A stretch of 64,000 bases of DNA from Sphingomonadales bacterium. Lineage in GTDB: Bacteria > Pseudomonadota > Alphaproteobacteria > Sphingomonadales > Sphingomonadaceae. A model generated the notes under the pieces. It did no database searches. It was given only the letters and a program-made list of their open reading frames with translations, and had not been told where the DNA came from. Below are positions 17,425 to 27,198 of the stretch, one piece after another. The DNA lies in NCBI GenBank assembly GCA_006226685.1, contig SBGG01000098.1, positions 1-64,000 of the forward strand, in the 5' to 3' direction. The position numbers and the translations under genes are program-made. Positions within the stretch are counted from its first letter, which is position 1. Each line of letters begins with the position of its first letter.

Positions 17425-18000
17425 ATGTTCGCACGACTGATGTTCCTGACCGGCGCGGCCGCCATCACCGCCATGGCCGGGATCGCGCCCGCCCATGCGC
17501 AGGAAAAGGCCGGACCGTCGAACGAACGCGTCAAGCAGGTGATCGTCTATGGTACCGACCCCTGCCCGAAAAGTGACGGCGACGAGATCCTCGTCTGCGC
17601 GCGCCATGACGAGAAGGAACGCTATCGCATTCCCGAGGATCTGCGCCGCGAAGCGCCGGGATCGACCGCGCATGAAGCCTGGGGCGCCCGCGCCCGGTCG
17701 ATCGAATATGTCGGCCGCAGTGGCACCGAAAGCTGCAGCCCCGATGGCGCGGGCGGCGTGACCGGCTGTTTCCGTCAGCTTGCGGAAAAGGCCAAGGCCG
17801 AACGCAAGCAGATGGGCGACAAGAGCTGGGCCGACCTGGTGGCGGCGGAGCGTGAGAAACGCCTGTCGAATATCGACGCCGAATCCGAAGAAATCGAGGA
17901 ACGGGTGAAGGCGGAAGAAGCGGCCAAAGCGATGGACGAGGCCGCCGATAACGGCGCGGAGGCCACCACCGAGGCCCCCGTTACCACCCCGCATCGTTGA
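17425..18000 (+). CDS. Secreted four-cysteine protein of unknown function (paralogue 1)
   Basis: The 191-residue product has a signal peptide ending at APAHA-QE (about residue 25). The mature part carries VYGTDPCP (41-48), DEILVCAR (53-60), ERYRIPEDLR (65-74) and CSPDGAGGVTGC (104-115), giving four cysteines at 47, 58, 104 and 115. Residues 118-175 form a highly charged helix, probably a coiled coil. The same motifs recur in the next gene, so the two arose by duplication. The start codon lies one base after the coq7 stop. I do not recognise a named function. Location beside dsbB makes disulfide-bonded periplasmic proteins plausible. Confidence 0.72.
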   Translation: MFARLMFLTGAAAITAMAGIAPAHAQEKAGPSNERVKQVIVYGTDPCPKSDGDEILVCARHDEKERYRIPEDLRREAPGSTAHEAWGARARSIEYVGRSGTESCSPDGAGGVTGCFRQLAEKAKAERKQMGDKSWADLVAAEREKRLSNIDAESEEIEERVKAEEAAKAMDEAADNGAEATTEAPVTTPHR

Positions 18001-18068
18001 GACGCGATCACGCCGGATCGCCGTATCATACAGCCCCGGTTCAGCCAGAAAGGCGGAAGGATCGCAGC

Positions 18069-18485
18069 ATGACCCGTGCCCGTCGCCTGCCTTTCCTCTC
18101 GCTTGTCGTGCCCCTTATCGCACCGGTGTCGCTGACATCGGTTGCCCCGGCGCGGGCGGCCGAACCGCCTCAGCGCGTGTTCGCGCTCGTCGTCTATGGT
18201 GATGACCCCTGCCCTTCGTCGGACAACCCGGACGAGATTATCGTCTGCGCCCGCAAACCCGAGTCGGAGCGCTATCGCATCCCCAAGAAGCTGCGCGAAA
18301 AGCCGGAACCGCAAGGCGGGCCCGGCTGGGGCAGTCAGGTATCGATGATGGAAGACGCCGGCCGATCCCTGTTACCGGGCAGTTGCTCGGTCAACGGCAG
18401 CTATGGCTTTACCGGCTGCACCGCCGCGATGCTGCGCCAATGGTATGCGGAAAAGCGGATGGAGGACTCGAAGGGCGTGCCCTGA
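18069..18485 (+). CDS. Secreted four-cysteine protein of unknown function (paralogue 2)
   Basis: The 138-residue product has a signal peptide cleaved around APARA-AE (residue 31). It shares with its upstream neighbour VYGDDPCP (42-49), DEIIVCAR (55-62), ERYRIPKKLR (67-76) and CSVNGSYGFTGC (106-117), with cysteines at 48, 60, 106 and 117. It lacks the charged C-terminal helix. GGAAGGA lies ten bases before the ATG. Function is unknown. Conserved Cys spacing in both copies suggests a small disulfide-stabilised periplasmic domain. Confidence 0.72.
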   Translation: MTRARRLPFLSLVVPLIAPVSLTSVAPARAAEPPQRVFALVVYGDDPCPSSDNPDEIIVCARKPESERYRIPKKLREKPEPQGGPGWGSQVSMMEDAGRSLLPGSCSVNGSYGFTGCTAAMLRQWYAEKRMEDSKGVP

Positions 18486-18545
18486 CGGACAGAAGGACGA
18501 ACGGCGAGCCATTTTCGAGACCGACAAGATCTCCACCACCCCTGC

Positions 18546-18944
18546 TCACACCAGCCCAAGCCGCCCCAGCTCGCGCGCCAGATCGGGCGGCAGCACATCG
18601 CCCGCGTCCCCACCATCGAGATCGGGCGGAGCATCCTTTTCCTCCAGATAGCGCCAGCCCTGATGCGCTCGCTTCGCCCTTGGCGCGACCGGGATCAGGC
18701 ATGGCTCTATCTTCAGCCAGTAGCGGCCCTGCCCATTTTCCTCGAAACCGATGATCGGGCTGCGGCCGATGATCGCCCCGGCATGAATCCAGTAGAGCGA
18801 ACCGCCTTCCATCTCCCCAACCCGTTTCGGGCAATAGCGGGTGGTCATGTGCACCACGCCTTCTGCGGCATGGGCTTCCAGACTGCGGCGCAAATCCTCA
18901 GGCCCATCGCTTCCGAACGCGATCTTGGTGATATGAAGCGGCAT
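18546..18944 (-). CDS. DUF1489 family protein
   Basis: The 132-residue product starts MPLHITKIAFG and includes TRYCPKRVGEM, the GGSLYWI strand and IIGFEENGQGRYWLKIEP, which together define the alphaproteobacterial DUF1489 family. The function is unknown. No signal peptide or membrane segment is seen, so it is probably cytosolic. The open frame continues far upstream towards mgtE, but the extension is unrelated. It lies downstream of mgtE on the same strand. Confidence 0.85.
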   Translation of the reverse strand: MPLHITKIAFGSDGPEDLRRSLEAHAAEGVVHMTTRYCPKRVGEMEGGSLYWIHAGAIIGRSPIIGFEENGQGRYWLKIEPCLIPVAPRAKRAHQGWRYLEEKDAPPDLDGGDAGDVLPPDLARELGRLGLV

Positions 18945-18992
18945 CGATCCGAAATGGCGCGGGCCCGGCGCGCTTTCAAGGCATTTTCGCGG

Positions 18993-19017
18993 CTCTCTCC
19001 CTTGATGACGGAGAGAG
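18993..19017 (-). terminator. Hairpin after mgtE
   Basis: CTCTCTCC (18993-19000) pairs with GGAGAGAG (19010-19017) across a nine-base loop, four bases beyond the mgtE stop codon on the minus strand. There is no clear T run, so it could also slow RNA decay rather than terminate. Confidence 0.4.
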
Positions 19018-19021
19018 GGAA

Positions 19022-20458
19022 CTACCCCGTCAACCCCGCCGCCGTCGCCAGCCCGAGAAAGGCGAGAAAGCCCATGCTGTCGGTAATCATCGTCACGAAG
19101 ATCGACGAAGCGACCGCCGGGTCGGCATCGAACCGGTCCAGCGTCAGTGGAATCGCCGCCCCTGCAACCCCGGCGGTGACGATATTGGTCAGCATCGCCG
19201 CGGCAATCACTCCGCCCAGTGCCATATTGCCGAACACCAATGTCACGCCGACCCCGATCACCGCCGCCACCGTGGCGCCGTTGAGCAGGGCGACGCGGAT
19301 CTCGCGCCATATGGTGCGCAACCGGTTGGATGCCGTAATCTGGTTGGTGGCGAGCGCACGCACCGTCACCGCCATGGTCTGGCTGCCCGCATTGCCGCCG
19401 ACCCCGGCGACGATCGGCATCAGCGTGGCGAGCGCAACCATTTGCTGGATGGTCCCTTCGAATATGCCGATGATGGTGGAGGCGACCAGCGCCGTTACCA
19501 GATTGGACAGCAGCCAGCGGACACGGCCCTTGTAACTTTCGAGGATCGGTTCGTTAATGTCGCCGTCCCCGGCGCCGGACAGGCGCAATATATCCTCGCC
19601 CGCCTCTTCCTGAACGATGTGCAATATGTCGTCGGCGGTAATCATACCGACCAGCCGCCCGGCCCCATCCACCACGGCGGCGGAGATCAGCGCATATTTC
19701 TGAAAGCGCAGCGCGACCTCTTCCTGATCCATATCGACCGGGATCAGCGTCTGCTCCCGCTGCATCACATCGGTGATCCGGATGGAACGCGGACAGGTGA
19801 GCACCCAGCTCAACTGGCAGGTGCCGATCGGCCGGTGGGCTTCATCCACCACGAAAATTTCCCAGAAATCGGCAGGCAGTGCGTGATTGTCGCGCAAATA
19901 GTCGATCACCTGTCCCACATTCATATGGGGCGGCACCGCGACCAGATCGCGCTGCATCAGGCGACCGGCGGATTCCTCCGGATAGGAAAGCGCGCTCTCG
20001 ATCGCGGCGCGATCTTCCGGCTCCATCGCGTCGAGGACCGCCTGCTGGTCGGCCGCCTCCATATCCTCGATGATCGCGACCGCGTCGTCAGTATCGAGTT
20101 CGGAAGCAAGCTCGGCAAGCTGTTCCGGCCGCAACGCCTCGATCAGCTCATCCCGAACATAATCATTCAGTTCCGAGAGCACCTCGGCACCGACCAGATC
20201 GCCCAGCGCAGCAACGACATCGGCGCGTTCTTCCGTCGGCGTCAGCTCGATCAGGTCGGCAATGTCGGCCGGATGCAGCGGCGACACCAGTTCGCGCGCA
20301 CGCTCGGCATCGTCCTCGTCCACCGCATCGCGAACGGCGGAAACATATTCGGGCTTCAGCCGGTCGTCCTCATCATGCCGGGATTCGACCGAGCCTTCGT
20401 CAATCGGCTGCGGTTCGGGCGGAAAATCGGGTGCAACGGACGCTTCGGTCTGGTTCAT
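19022..20458 (-). CDS. mgtE: Magnesium transporter MgtE
   Basis: The 478-residue protein has the MgtE plan: an acidic N domain (about 45-160), a pair of CBS domains (about 165-290), a connecting helix, then five membrane helices. The selectivity stretch PIVAGVGGNAGSQTMAVTVRAL (about 377-398) is in two halves, PIVAGVGGNAG and SQTMAVTV, and the C-terminal helix DSMGFLAFLGLA is typical. MgtE dimers admit Mg2+ when cytosolic Mg2+ is low, gated by Mg2+ binding to the N and CBS domains. No M-box type riboswitch is recognisable upstream. Confidence 0.93.
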   Translation of the reverse strand: MNQTEASVAPDFPPEPQPIDEGSVESRHDEDDRLKPEYVSAVRDAVDEDDAERARELVSPLHPADIADLIELTPTEERADVVAALGDLVGAEVLSELNDYVRDELIEALRPEQLAELASELDTDDAVAIIEDMEAADQQAVLDAMEPEDRAAIESALSYPEESAGRLMQRDLVAVPPHMNVGQVIDYLRDNHALPADFWEIFVVDEAHRPIGTCQLSWVLTCPRSIRITDVMQREQTLIPVDMDQEEVALRFQKYALISAAVVDGAGRLVGMITADDILHIVQEEAGEDILRLSGAGDGDINEPILESYKGRVRWLLSNLVTALVASTIIGIFEGTIQQMVALATLMPIVAGVGGNAGSQTMAVTVRALATNQITASNRLRTIWREIRVALLNGATVAAVIGVGVTLVFGNMALGGVIAAAMLTNIVTAGVAGAAIPLTLDRFDADPAVASSIFVTMITDSMGFLAFLGLATAAGLTG

Positions 20459-20641
20459 CAGCGCCCCCTTCTGTTGCCTGCCCTTCGATCATGCCGCTGC
20501 TTTCGCCCATGAGCAGGGGAATTGCAATGGCGTTTCTCCACCAAAAGGGAAGACAGGCCGCGATATTCCGCCTTTCAAATATGGCGGCAGCGCCTATATC
20601 AGCCCCATCTTTCACAAAGGCTGCCCCCGGGAGACAAGGAT

Positions 20642-21094
20642 ATGGCCGACGAAACACTTACCCTGACCCTCGATAGCGGGGGCGATGTCGTCATCCGCCT
20701 GCGCCCCGACCTCGCGCCGGGCCATGTCGAACGGATCACGACGCTGGCAAAGCAGGGCTTTTATGACGGCGTTGTCTTTCACCGTGTCATCCCCGGCTTC
20801 ATGGCACAGGGCGGCGACCCGACCGGCACCGGCATGGGCGGGTCGGATCTTCCCGACATCAAGGCCGAATTCAACGCCGAACCGCATGTGCGCGGCGTCT
20901 GCTCCATGGCCCGCGCCATGAACCCCAACAGCGCCAACAGCCAGTTCTTCATCTGCTTCGACGACGCCACCTTCCTTGACCGTCAATATACGGTGTGGGG
21001 CGTGGTAGAAAGCGGCATGGAATATGTCGATGCGCTGCCCAAGGGCGAACCGCCGGCGACTCCGGGCAAGATCATCAAGGCAAGCGTCGCCTGA
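20642..21094 (+). CDS. Peptidyl-prolyl cis-trans isomerase, cyclophilin type
   Basis: The 150-residue cyclophilin contains FHRVIPGFMAQGGDPTGTG (about 46-64), with the catalytic arginine in FHRV, and NSANSQFFICFDD. No signal peptide is present, so this is the cytosolic PpiB-like form. The ATG at 20642 follows ACAAGGAT; an upstream extension of 40 codons is not family-like. It is divergent from mgtE and is followed by a strong terminator. Confidence 0.92.
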   Translation: MADETLTLTLDSGGDVVIRLRPDLAPGHVERITTLAKQGFYDGVVFHRVIPGFMAQGGDPTGTGMGGSDLPDIKAEFNAEPHVRGVCSMARAMNPNSANSQFFICFDDATFLDRQYTVWGVVESGMEYVDALPKGEPPATPGKIIKASVA

Positions 21095-21150
21095 TTCACA
21101 ATAATATCCAAATCATGTTTCTGAATTGAAACAATTCATAAGCACAGAAA

Positions 21151-21180
21151 AAGGCCGGTACCATAACCGGCCTTTTTTAT
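21151..21180 (+). terminator. Rho-independent terminator after the cyclophilin gene
   Basis: AAGGCCGGT (21151-21159) pairs perfectly with ACCGGCCTT (21166-21174), followed by a run of T. The preceding A run makes it work on the opposite strand too, but no gene converges here. Confidence 0.88.
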
Positions 21181-21404
21181 GTCCAAATAAAGGCAACCCC
21201 TGACTTCGCTTAATCCAGCGTTCAGAAACCGTTGCATTATTATCGCAGTTTCAGCTTCTTTCCAGATTTACCCCTCATTCATGAAACTGTAATCTGCATT
21301 CGAGCATTTCACCCTTGCTCAGGCGGTCACCTGCACAGGGAGATGGCCGCCAGCCGCCGGGTCCAAACCGAGCGATTTCAGGAAATTTGAAGAGGTCGAA
21401 AGAC
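21181..21404. promoter_or_regulatory. Upstream region of the outer-membrane barrel gene
   Basis: This 224-bp AT-richer interval holds an 8-bp inverted repeat, CAGTTTCA (21246-21253) with TGAAACTG (21282-21289). A hairpin in the 5' leader or a protein-binding site is possible. No gene is supported. The interval presumably contains the promoter of the gene at 21405. Confidence 0.35.
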
Positions 21405-21944
21405 ATGAAAAAACTGCTTTTCGCGGTAATGGCCGCTGCGTCGCTGGCTCCTATGGCCGCCCACGCCCAAGGCAAGATCGAACCCTATGTCGGTGTCATG
21501 AGCGGCTGGGACGATTTTGATAGCCAAACCAGCGAAGCCGGCATCCCGCCCGTCGGTTATAATGGCTGGCTGGTCGAGGGCGTCGCCGGTGTGAACTATA
21601 ATATCGCCGGACCGATCGTCGTGGGCCTTGAAGGCAATGTCGCCAAGGGCATTAACGGCGATGTCGACTGGGAATATGGCTTTGCCGGCCGCGCCGGCGT
21701 GAAGGCCGGCAAGGACAGCCTGATCTTCGGCAAGATGGGCTATCGCTGGACCAACTTCTCCGCGCTGGGCAAGGACAGCCCGGATTATCACGGCACCACC
21801 TATGGCATCGGCGCGGAACTCTCCCCGGTCGATTTCGGCCTGGGCAAGGGCGAAACCAGCAATATCCGCCTGCGCCTGCAGGTCGATACGCTCGGCAACT
21901 TCACCTCCTACCGTCCGATGGCCGGTGTGGTCGCGAAGTTCTGA
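21405..21944 (+). CDS. Small outer-membrane beta-barrel protein
   Basis: The 179-residue product has a clear signal peptide (MKKLLFAVMAAASLAPMAAHA, cleaved before QGKIEPYVGV). The mature part alternates polar and apolar residues in strands with periodic aromatic residues and ends in VVAKF, a C-terminal phenylalanine typical for BAM-dependent insertion. It resembles the eight-strand opacity-protein/porin family. The start at 21405 is set by the signal peptide. It is flanked by terminators on both sides, so it is transcribed alone. Ligand or binding role is unknown. Confidence 0.8.
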   Translation: MKKLLFAVMAAASLAPMAAHAQGKIEPYVGVMSGWDDFDSQTSEAGIPPVGYNGWLVEGVAGVNYNIAGPIVVGLEGNVAKGINGDVDWEYGFAGRAGVKAGKDSLIFGKMGYRWTNFSALGKDSPDYHGTTYGIGAELSPVDFGLGKGETSNIRLRLQVDTLGNFTSYRPMAGVVAKF

Positions 21945-21953
21945 TCACCATTA

Positions 21954-21983
21954 CCGTTGCCCCCGACCAAAAGGGGGCAACGG
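21954..21983 (+). terminator. Terminator hairpin after the outer-membrane protein gene
   Basis: CCGTTGCCCCC (21954-21964) pairs perfectly with GGGGGCAACGG (21973-21983) around an eight-base loop. The stem is strong, though the following sequence is pyrimidine-rich rather than a pure T run. Confidence 0.75.
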
Positions 21984-22169
21984 CCTCTCTCCCATCCGTG
22001 TCGCCCGAAAAAGACTGCCGGAACGGCCGGATGGGGGAGCGAACACCCCTATTGAAGCGCTTCGGGTCCAGCGCCGCCTTCTTGGCAGAAACCGCCCCTG
22101 CCCCATCCATTTCCAAACACCGATATCCGGCATCGCAATGCCGGCAGAATTACGGAAACAGGTCCGGCC

Positions 22170-24875
22170 CTATCCGCTGTTGCGCAGGGCCGTCGCGACC
22201 GCGTTGATCGACAATTCGATCCCTTCCTTGATACGGGGATCATCCTCCCCGGCGCGGTGCCGCTTCAGCAGCTCGACCTGAAGCAGGTTGAGCGGCTCGA
22301 TATAGGGCAGACGCAACCGGATCGAACGGTCGAGCGCCGGATTGGCCTCCAGCAAGCGGGCCTGACCGGTCGCGGCCAGCAACCCGTCATGGGCGAGGCT
22401 CCACCCTTCGCGGATGCGAGAGAAAATGGCCTGCCCCGCCTCCTGATCCTGCACCAGCGGCAAATAGCGCTCGGCAATGCCGAGGTCGGACTTGGCCAGC
22501 ACCATTTCCATATTGCCCAGCGCCGAGGTGAGAAACGGCCAGACCCGCGCCATGTCGGCCAGCAATGCCTTGTCCGGAAACTGCGCCAGCGCCTGCCCGA
22601 CACCATACCAGCCCGGCAGCATGACCCGCGCCTGCGCCCAGCTGAACACCCAGGGTATAGCGCGCAAATCCTCGATCCGGTCGCCTTTCGTGCGGCTGGC
22701 CGGGCGTGACCCGATTTTGAGGCCCGCAATTTCCTGTATCGGCGTCAGTTCACGGAAGAACTGGCGAAAACCGGGCGTATCGTAAACCAGCTCCCGATAG
22801 GCGGCGAAGGCCGCGCCGGAAAGCTGCTCCATCGCCACACAGAAACGCGCCGCATCCTGCTTGCCGAGACTCTGCGGCTCCAGCGTCGCCAGCAGGGTTG
22901 CGCTGGTCATCGATTCCAGATTGGTCGCCGCGACATCGGGCGTGCCATATTTGGCGGCGATGACTTCACCCTGCTCGGTGATGCGGATGCGCCCCTGCAC
23001 CGAAACCGACGGCTGGGCGCGAATCGCGGCGAAGGCCGACCCACCGCCGCGCCCGACCGCACCGCCCCGGCCATGGAAGAGCTGCATGTTGACGCCCGCC
23101 TGCGCGAATACCGGCGCCAGCGCCTCACTTGCCTGATACAGCCCCCAGGTGGAGGTGAGATAACCGCCATCCTTGTTGCTGTCGCTATAGCCGATCATCA
23201 CTTCCTGATGGCCGCGCGCGCGCGTCATCGCCCCGATTTCGGGCAGCGCGAACCAGTCACGCATCACGGCAGGCGCGGCCTCAAGGTCGGCGATCGTCTC
23301 GAACAGCGGCACCGGCATGACCATGCAGGCGGGCGCCTCACCCTTACCGCCGACACGCCAGAGGCCGACCTCCTTCAGCAATACCGCGACCTCCAGCATA
23401 TCCGATACGCTCTCGGCCTTGCTGATGACATATTGGGTGATGGACTGTGGGCCATAATCGCGATGGGCCTGTGCGGCGGCCTCAAGGATCGCCAACTCGC
23501 TCGCGGTTTCCTCGCCATAGCCAGTAAAGCGCGACCCCAGCGGACGGTTGGTCGACAATTCCCGCCGCAACAGCGCGACCCGCGCATATTCGTCGAGCGC
23601 GAGATAGTCCGCTTCGACCCCGGCCTGATTCAGCAATTCGGCAACAACCCGTTCGTGCACGGCGCTGTTCTGCCGCATGTCGAGCGTCGCCAGATGGAAA
23701 CCGAAGGTCTCGACCGCGCGAATGACCCGCCCCAGTGCGCCGCCGGTCGCCAGCGCGCCTTCCCCCTCTTTGGCCAGCCCCTGCGCGATGGTGACGAGAT
23801 CGGCGCGGAAATCGCCCGGCGTCGCATAAGGCTCGCCATGCAGTGCCGAGGGGCGCGGCGGCACCTTGCCGCACAGATGCTCATAGGTCGCGGCAAGACG
23901 CGCATAAATGCCGGACAAGGCGCGGCGATAGGGCTCGTCGATACGACTGGGCGAGGTGTCCCCGCTGGCTTCCGCGAGATCCAGCACCTCCTGCGGAACC
24001 AACGCCAGTTCGGTCGAGATGGAAAGCTCTGCGCCCAGCGCGTGCACGCCATCCATATAATGGCGCAACGCAACGCCGCAGCCGCGCGCCAGTACCGAAC
24101 GAAGCTGGTCGGCCTGCACATAGGGGTTGCCGTCGCGATCCCCGCCGATCCAGTTGCCGATGCGCAGGAAACTGGACGGCCGTGCGCCCAATATCCGCTC
24201 CCACCGGGCATAGAGAGCCGGTAACACCGGCAGGAACACGTCGCGAAAATAGGTGAGGACATTGTCGATCTCGTCCTGCACATAAAGCCGCTCCCGCCGC
24301 AGCGGGCGCGTCTGCCACAGCAGCGCAATCTGGCGCATGATCGCCTCGTCCACCGGCTCACCGGCATCGGTCTCGATCTGGCCATTATCGCGCATCCGCA
24401 TCAGATCGGCGATGCGGTTCTTGTGATCGATCATCGACTTGCGACGCACCTCGGTCGGATGGGCCGTCAGCACAGGGGCGATCAGCGCCTTGTCGAGCAG
24501 CGCCATGATCCGGTCCCGATCGATGCCGTGCCGTTCCAGCGCGGCGACCGCAACCGCGAAACCGGCCTCCGTGTCCGCGCCGACAGCCTGCCGATCCTCG
24601 GCCAGATTAGCGAGCATCGAAAACAGCATGAAGCCGCGCACGAACGACAGGGTATCGTCAAGGCTGAGCGCGTCGATACCGGTATCGACAAGATGCGCGC
24701 CTTCCACGCCACGCGCCCGGTCCACCGAGGCGGACCGAATATATTCGGTCTGGCGATAGAGCTTGTCGCCGCCATAGGCGCGAATCACCTGCCCCAGTAG
24801 CCGTCCGAGATAACGGATATCGGGGTTTTGCGAGATTGTTGCGTCAAGCTTGGGATCGGCCGCCATAACCATCAT
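22170..24875 (-). CDS. ppc: Phosphoenolpyruvate carboxylase
   Basis: The 901-residue enzyme carboxylates PEP to oxaloacetate, refilling the TCA cycle. Landmarks are VLTAHPTEVRRKS with the catalytic histidine, the GYSDSNKDGGY signature, FHGRGGAVGRGGGS and a C terminus ending LRNSG, where family members usually end in NTG. Three ATG codons lie close together (24875, 24872, 24866); the first is taken. No strong ribosome-binding site is visible. It follows sdhA on the same strand but a terminator separates them. Confidence 0.95.
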   Translation of the reverse strand: MMVMAADPKLDATISQNPDIRYLGRLLGQVIRAYGGDKLYRQTEYIRSASVDRARGVEGAHLVDTGIDALSLDDTLSFVRGFMLFSMLANLAEDRQAVGADTEAGFAVAVAALERHGIDRDRIMALLDKALIAPVLTAHPTEVRRKSMIDHKNRIADLMRMRDNGQIETDAGEPVDEAIMRQIALLWQTRPLRRERLYVQDEIDNVLTYFRDVFLPVLPALYARWERILGARPSSFLRIGNWIGGDRDGNPYVQADQLRSVLARGCGVALRHYMDGVHALGAELSISTELALVPQEVLDLAEASGDTSPSRIDEPYRRALSGIYARLAATYEHLCGKVPPRPSALHGEPYATPGDFRADLVTIAQGLAKEGEGALATGGALGRVIRAVETFGFHLATLDMRQNSAVHERVVAELLNQAGVEADYLALDEYARVALLRRELSTNRPLGSRFTGYGEETASELAILEAAAQAHRDYGPQSITQYVISKAESVSDMLEVAVLLKEVGLWRVGGKGEAPACMVMPVPLFETIADLEAAPAVMRDWFALPEIGAMTRARGHQEVMIGYSDSNKDGGYLTSTWGLYQASEALAPVFAQAGVNMQLFHGRGGAVGRGGGSAFAAIRAQPSVSVQGRIRITEQGEVIAAKYGTPDVAATNLESMTSATLLATLEPQSLGKQDAARFCVAMEQLSGAAFAAYRELVYDTPGFRQFFRELTPIQEIAGLKIGSRPASRTKGDRIEDLRAIPWVFSWAQARVMLPGWYGVGQALAQFPDKALLADMARVWPFLTSALGNMEMVLAKSDLGIAERYLPLVQDQEAGQAIFSRIREGWSLAHDGLLAATGQARLLEANPALDRSIRLRLPYIEPLNLLQVELLKRHRAGEDDPRIKEGIELSINAVATALRNSG

Positions 24876-24955
24876 GCTGCACTGCGGCGGGACGGGGGTC
24901 AAGAGGCAGCCTCATCCTGCTAAAATCAGCGCAGGCACCCGATACTGCAATGGAA

Positions 24956-24981
24956 AAGGGCGGCCCTTGCGGACCGCCCTT
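24956..24981 (-). terminator. Rho-independent terminator of the sdh operon
   Basis: On the minus strand AAGGGCGG and CCGCCCTT form a perfect 8-bp stem about 25 bases after the sdhA stop, followed by TTTT. It ends the sdhCDA transcript before ppc. Confidence 0.82.
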
Positions 24982-25006
24982 CCCGAAAATTCCATTGCTC
25001 AAAGGC

Positions 25007-26809
25007 TCAGTATACGCGCGCCTTCGGCTTGATATACTCAACCTCATCGGTGAGCGTATAATCATGCACCGGACGATAATCGAGCGTCACCTTGCCGCCA
25101 TTGCCACCCCAACCTTCGAACCAGGCGACAGTGTGCTTCATCCAGTTGGCGTCATCGCGAGTCGGGAAATCCTCATGCGCATGGGCGCCGCGCGATTCCT
25201 TGCGGGCCTCGGCGCCGACCATGGTGCAGACGGCCTGCGCCATGAGATTGTCGAGCTCCAGCGTCTCGATGAGGTCGGTGTTCCAGATCAGGCTGCGATC
25301 GGCGATCGACACATCCTGCAGACGCTTGTTGACCGCCTGCATCATGTCGACGCCCTCGGAAAGCAGGGCGCTGTCGCGGAACACGGCTGCGTGCTTCTGC
25401 ATCGTCTGCTGCATGTCGAGGCGGATATCCGCCGTGGCCGTGCCGCCCTTGGCATTGCGATAATGATCGAGACGGCTGAGCGCGAGGTCGGCGCTGTCCT
25501 TCGGCAGCGGCTTGTGCGCGGTACCCGGCTTGATCGATTCCTTGAGGTGCAGGCCGGTTGCGCGGCCGAAAACAACAAGGTCGATCAGTGAGTTGGAGCC
25601 AAGGCGGTTCGCGCCATGGACCGACACGCAGGCCGCTTCACCGACCGCATAGAGGCCCGGCACCACCACTTCCGGATCGTCGCCGACCTTGGTCACCACC
25701 TGCCCATGATAGTTACAGGGGATGCCACCCATATTATAATGGACGGTCGGACAGACCGGCAGCGGCTGACGAGTGAGGTCGACACCCGCGAAGATCTTGC
25801 CGCTTTCGGTGATGCCCGGCAGACGCTCCGCCAGCACCTTGGGATCGATATGATCGAGGTGGAGGTAGATATGATCCTTGTTCGGCCCGACACCACGGCC
25901 TTCGCGGATTTCCATCGCCATCGAACGGGAAACCACGTCGCGCGAGGCCAGATCCTTCGCCGACGGAGCATAACGCTCCATGAAGCGCTCCCCCTCGGAG
26001 TTGGTGAGATAGCCGCCTTCGCCGCGCGCGCCCTCGGTGATGAGCACGCCCGCGCCGTAAATGCCGGTCGGGTGGAACTGCACGAATTCGAGATCCTGCA
26101 GCGGCAGGCCCGCGCGCAGCACCATGCCGCCGCCATCGCCGGTGCAGCTATGTGCCGAGGTGGCGGAGAAATAGGCGCGACCATAACCGCCGGTCGCCAG
26201 CACCACCGCATGGCTGCGGAAGCGGTGGATGGAACCATCCTCCATGCAGATCGCGATCACGCCACGGCATTCGCCATTTTCCATGATCAGGTCGATCGCG
26301 AAATATTCGACATAAAAGTCAGCGGCATATTTCAGCGACTGCTGATAGAGAGCATGCAGCATCGCATGGCCGGTACGGTCGGCCGCGGCGCAGGTGCGCT
26401 GCACCGGCGGGCCATCGCCCATATTCTGCATGTGGCCGCCGAACGGACGCTGATAAATGGTGCCGTCCGGGTTGCGGCTGAACGGCACGCCCGCATGTTC
26501 CAGCTCGTAAACGGCGGCGGGCGCCTCGCGTACCATATATTCGATCGCGTCCTGATCGCCCAGCCAGTCCGACCCCTTGACGGTGTCGTACATGTGCCAG
26601 GTCCAGTGATCGGGTGTGTTGTTCTGCAACGAGGCCGCGATGCCGCCCTGCGCCGCGACCGTGTGGCTGCGCGTCGGGAACAGCTTGGTGATGCAGGCGG
26701 TCTTCAGGCCTGCTTCGGCGCTGCCCATGGTCGCACGCAGACCCGAACCACCGGCGCCGACGACAACCGTGTCGTAGCTGTGATCGATGATCTTATAGGC
26801 TTCGGTCAT
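25007..26809 (-). CDS. sdhA: Succinate dehydrogenase flavoprotein subunit
   Basis: The 600-residue subunit has the FAD fold [17 protein letters not shown] near residues 18-34, and [15 protein letters not shown], whose His49 is the covalent FAD attachment site. It also has HPTGIYGAG and the catalytic arginine region in the middle. It oxidises succinate to fumarate in complex II on the inner face of the membrane. The start overlaps the sdhD stop as ATGA. Unusually, sdhB does not follow: the terminator comes next, then ppc. Confidence 0.96.
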   Translation of the reverse strand: MTEAYKIIDHSYDTVVVGAGGSGLRATMGSAEAGLKTACITKLFPTRSHTVAAQGGIAASLQNNTPDHWTWHMYDTVKGSDWLGDQDAIEYMVREAPAAVYELEHAGVPFSRNPDGTIYQRPFGGHMQNMGDGPPVQRTCAAADRTGHAMLHALYQQSLKYAADFYVEYFAIDLIMENGECRGVIAICMEDGSIHRFRSHAVVLATGGYGRAYFSATSAHSCTGDGGGMVLRAGLPLQDLEFVQFHPTGIYGAGVLITEGARGEGGYLTNSEGERFMERYAPSAKDLASRDVVSRSMAMEIREGRGVGPNKDHIYLHLDHIDPKVLAERLPGITESGKIFAGVDLTRQPLPVCPTVHYNMGGIPCNYHGQVVTKVGDDPEVVVPGLYAVGEAACVSVHGANRLGSNSLIDLVVFGRATGLHLKESIKPGTAHKPLPKDSADLALSRLDHYRNAKGGTATADIRLDMQQTMQKHAAVFRDSALLSEGVDMMQAVNKRLQDVSIADRSLIWNTDLIETLELDNLMAQAVCTMVGAEARKESRGAHAHEDFPTRDDANWMKHTVAWFEGWGGNGGKVTLDYRPVHDYTLTDEVEYIKPKARVY

Positions 26810-27198
26810 GCTGCGGCGCCCCCCGTGAATGCGATTTTGGCGATGGCGAAGATGCCGAGCGCGGCCCCGCCAATGGCATAGAAGTTGAGGATCAGGACCG
26901 CGAAGAATTTGAGGCCGTCATCATGGACATAGTCCTCGATCAGCACCTGCAGGCCGAGTTTCAGATGCCAGAAGACGCTGACCAGCATCAGCATCATCGG
27001 CACCGCGACCAGCGGCTGGGCCAACCATGCGGTGACGCTGGCATAATCGAGGCCGGGCATCTGCAGGATCGAGAAGAGCAGCCACAGGACCAGCAACAGA
27101 TTGCCGACCGCGGTGAAACGCTGCACGATCCAGTGATGGGTGCCCGACTTGGCCGAGCCGAGACCGCGCACGCGGCCAATAGAGGTTCCGTTACCCAT
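26806..27198 (-). CDS. sdhD: Succinate dehydrogenase hydrophobic membrane anchor subunit
   Basis: The 130-residue protein has three membrane helices. [17 protein letters not shown] near the N terminus and [19 protein letters not shown] in the middle are typical of the alphaproteobacterial SdhD anchor, with a histidine that can ligate haem b. It overlaps sdhC and sdhA at its two ends, each by ATGA. The ATG at 27198 is fixed by the overlap; the longer open frame is not conserved-looking. Confidence 0.92.
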   Translation of the reverse strand: MGNGTSIGRVRGLGSAKSGTHHWIVQRFTAVGNLLLVLWLLFSILQMPGLDYASVTAWLAQPLVAVPMMLMLVSVFWHLKLGLQVLIEDYVHDDGLKFFAVLILNFYAIGGAALGIFAIAKIAFTGGAAA

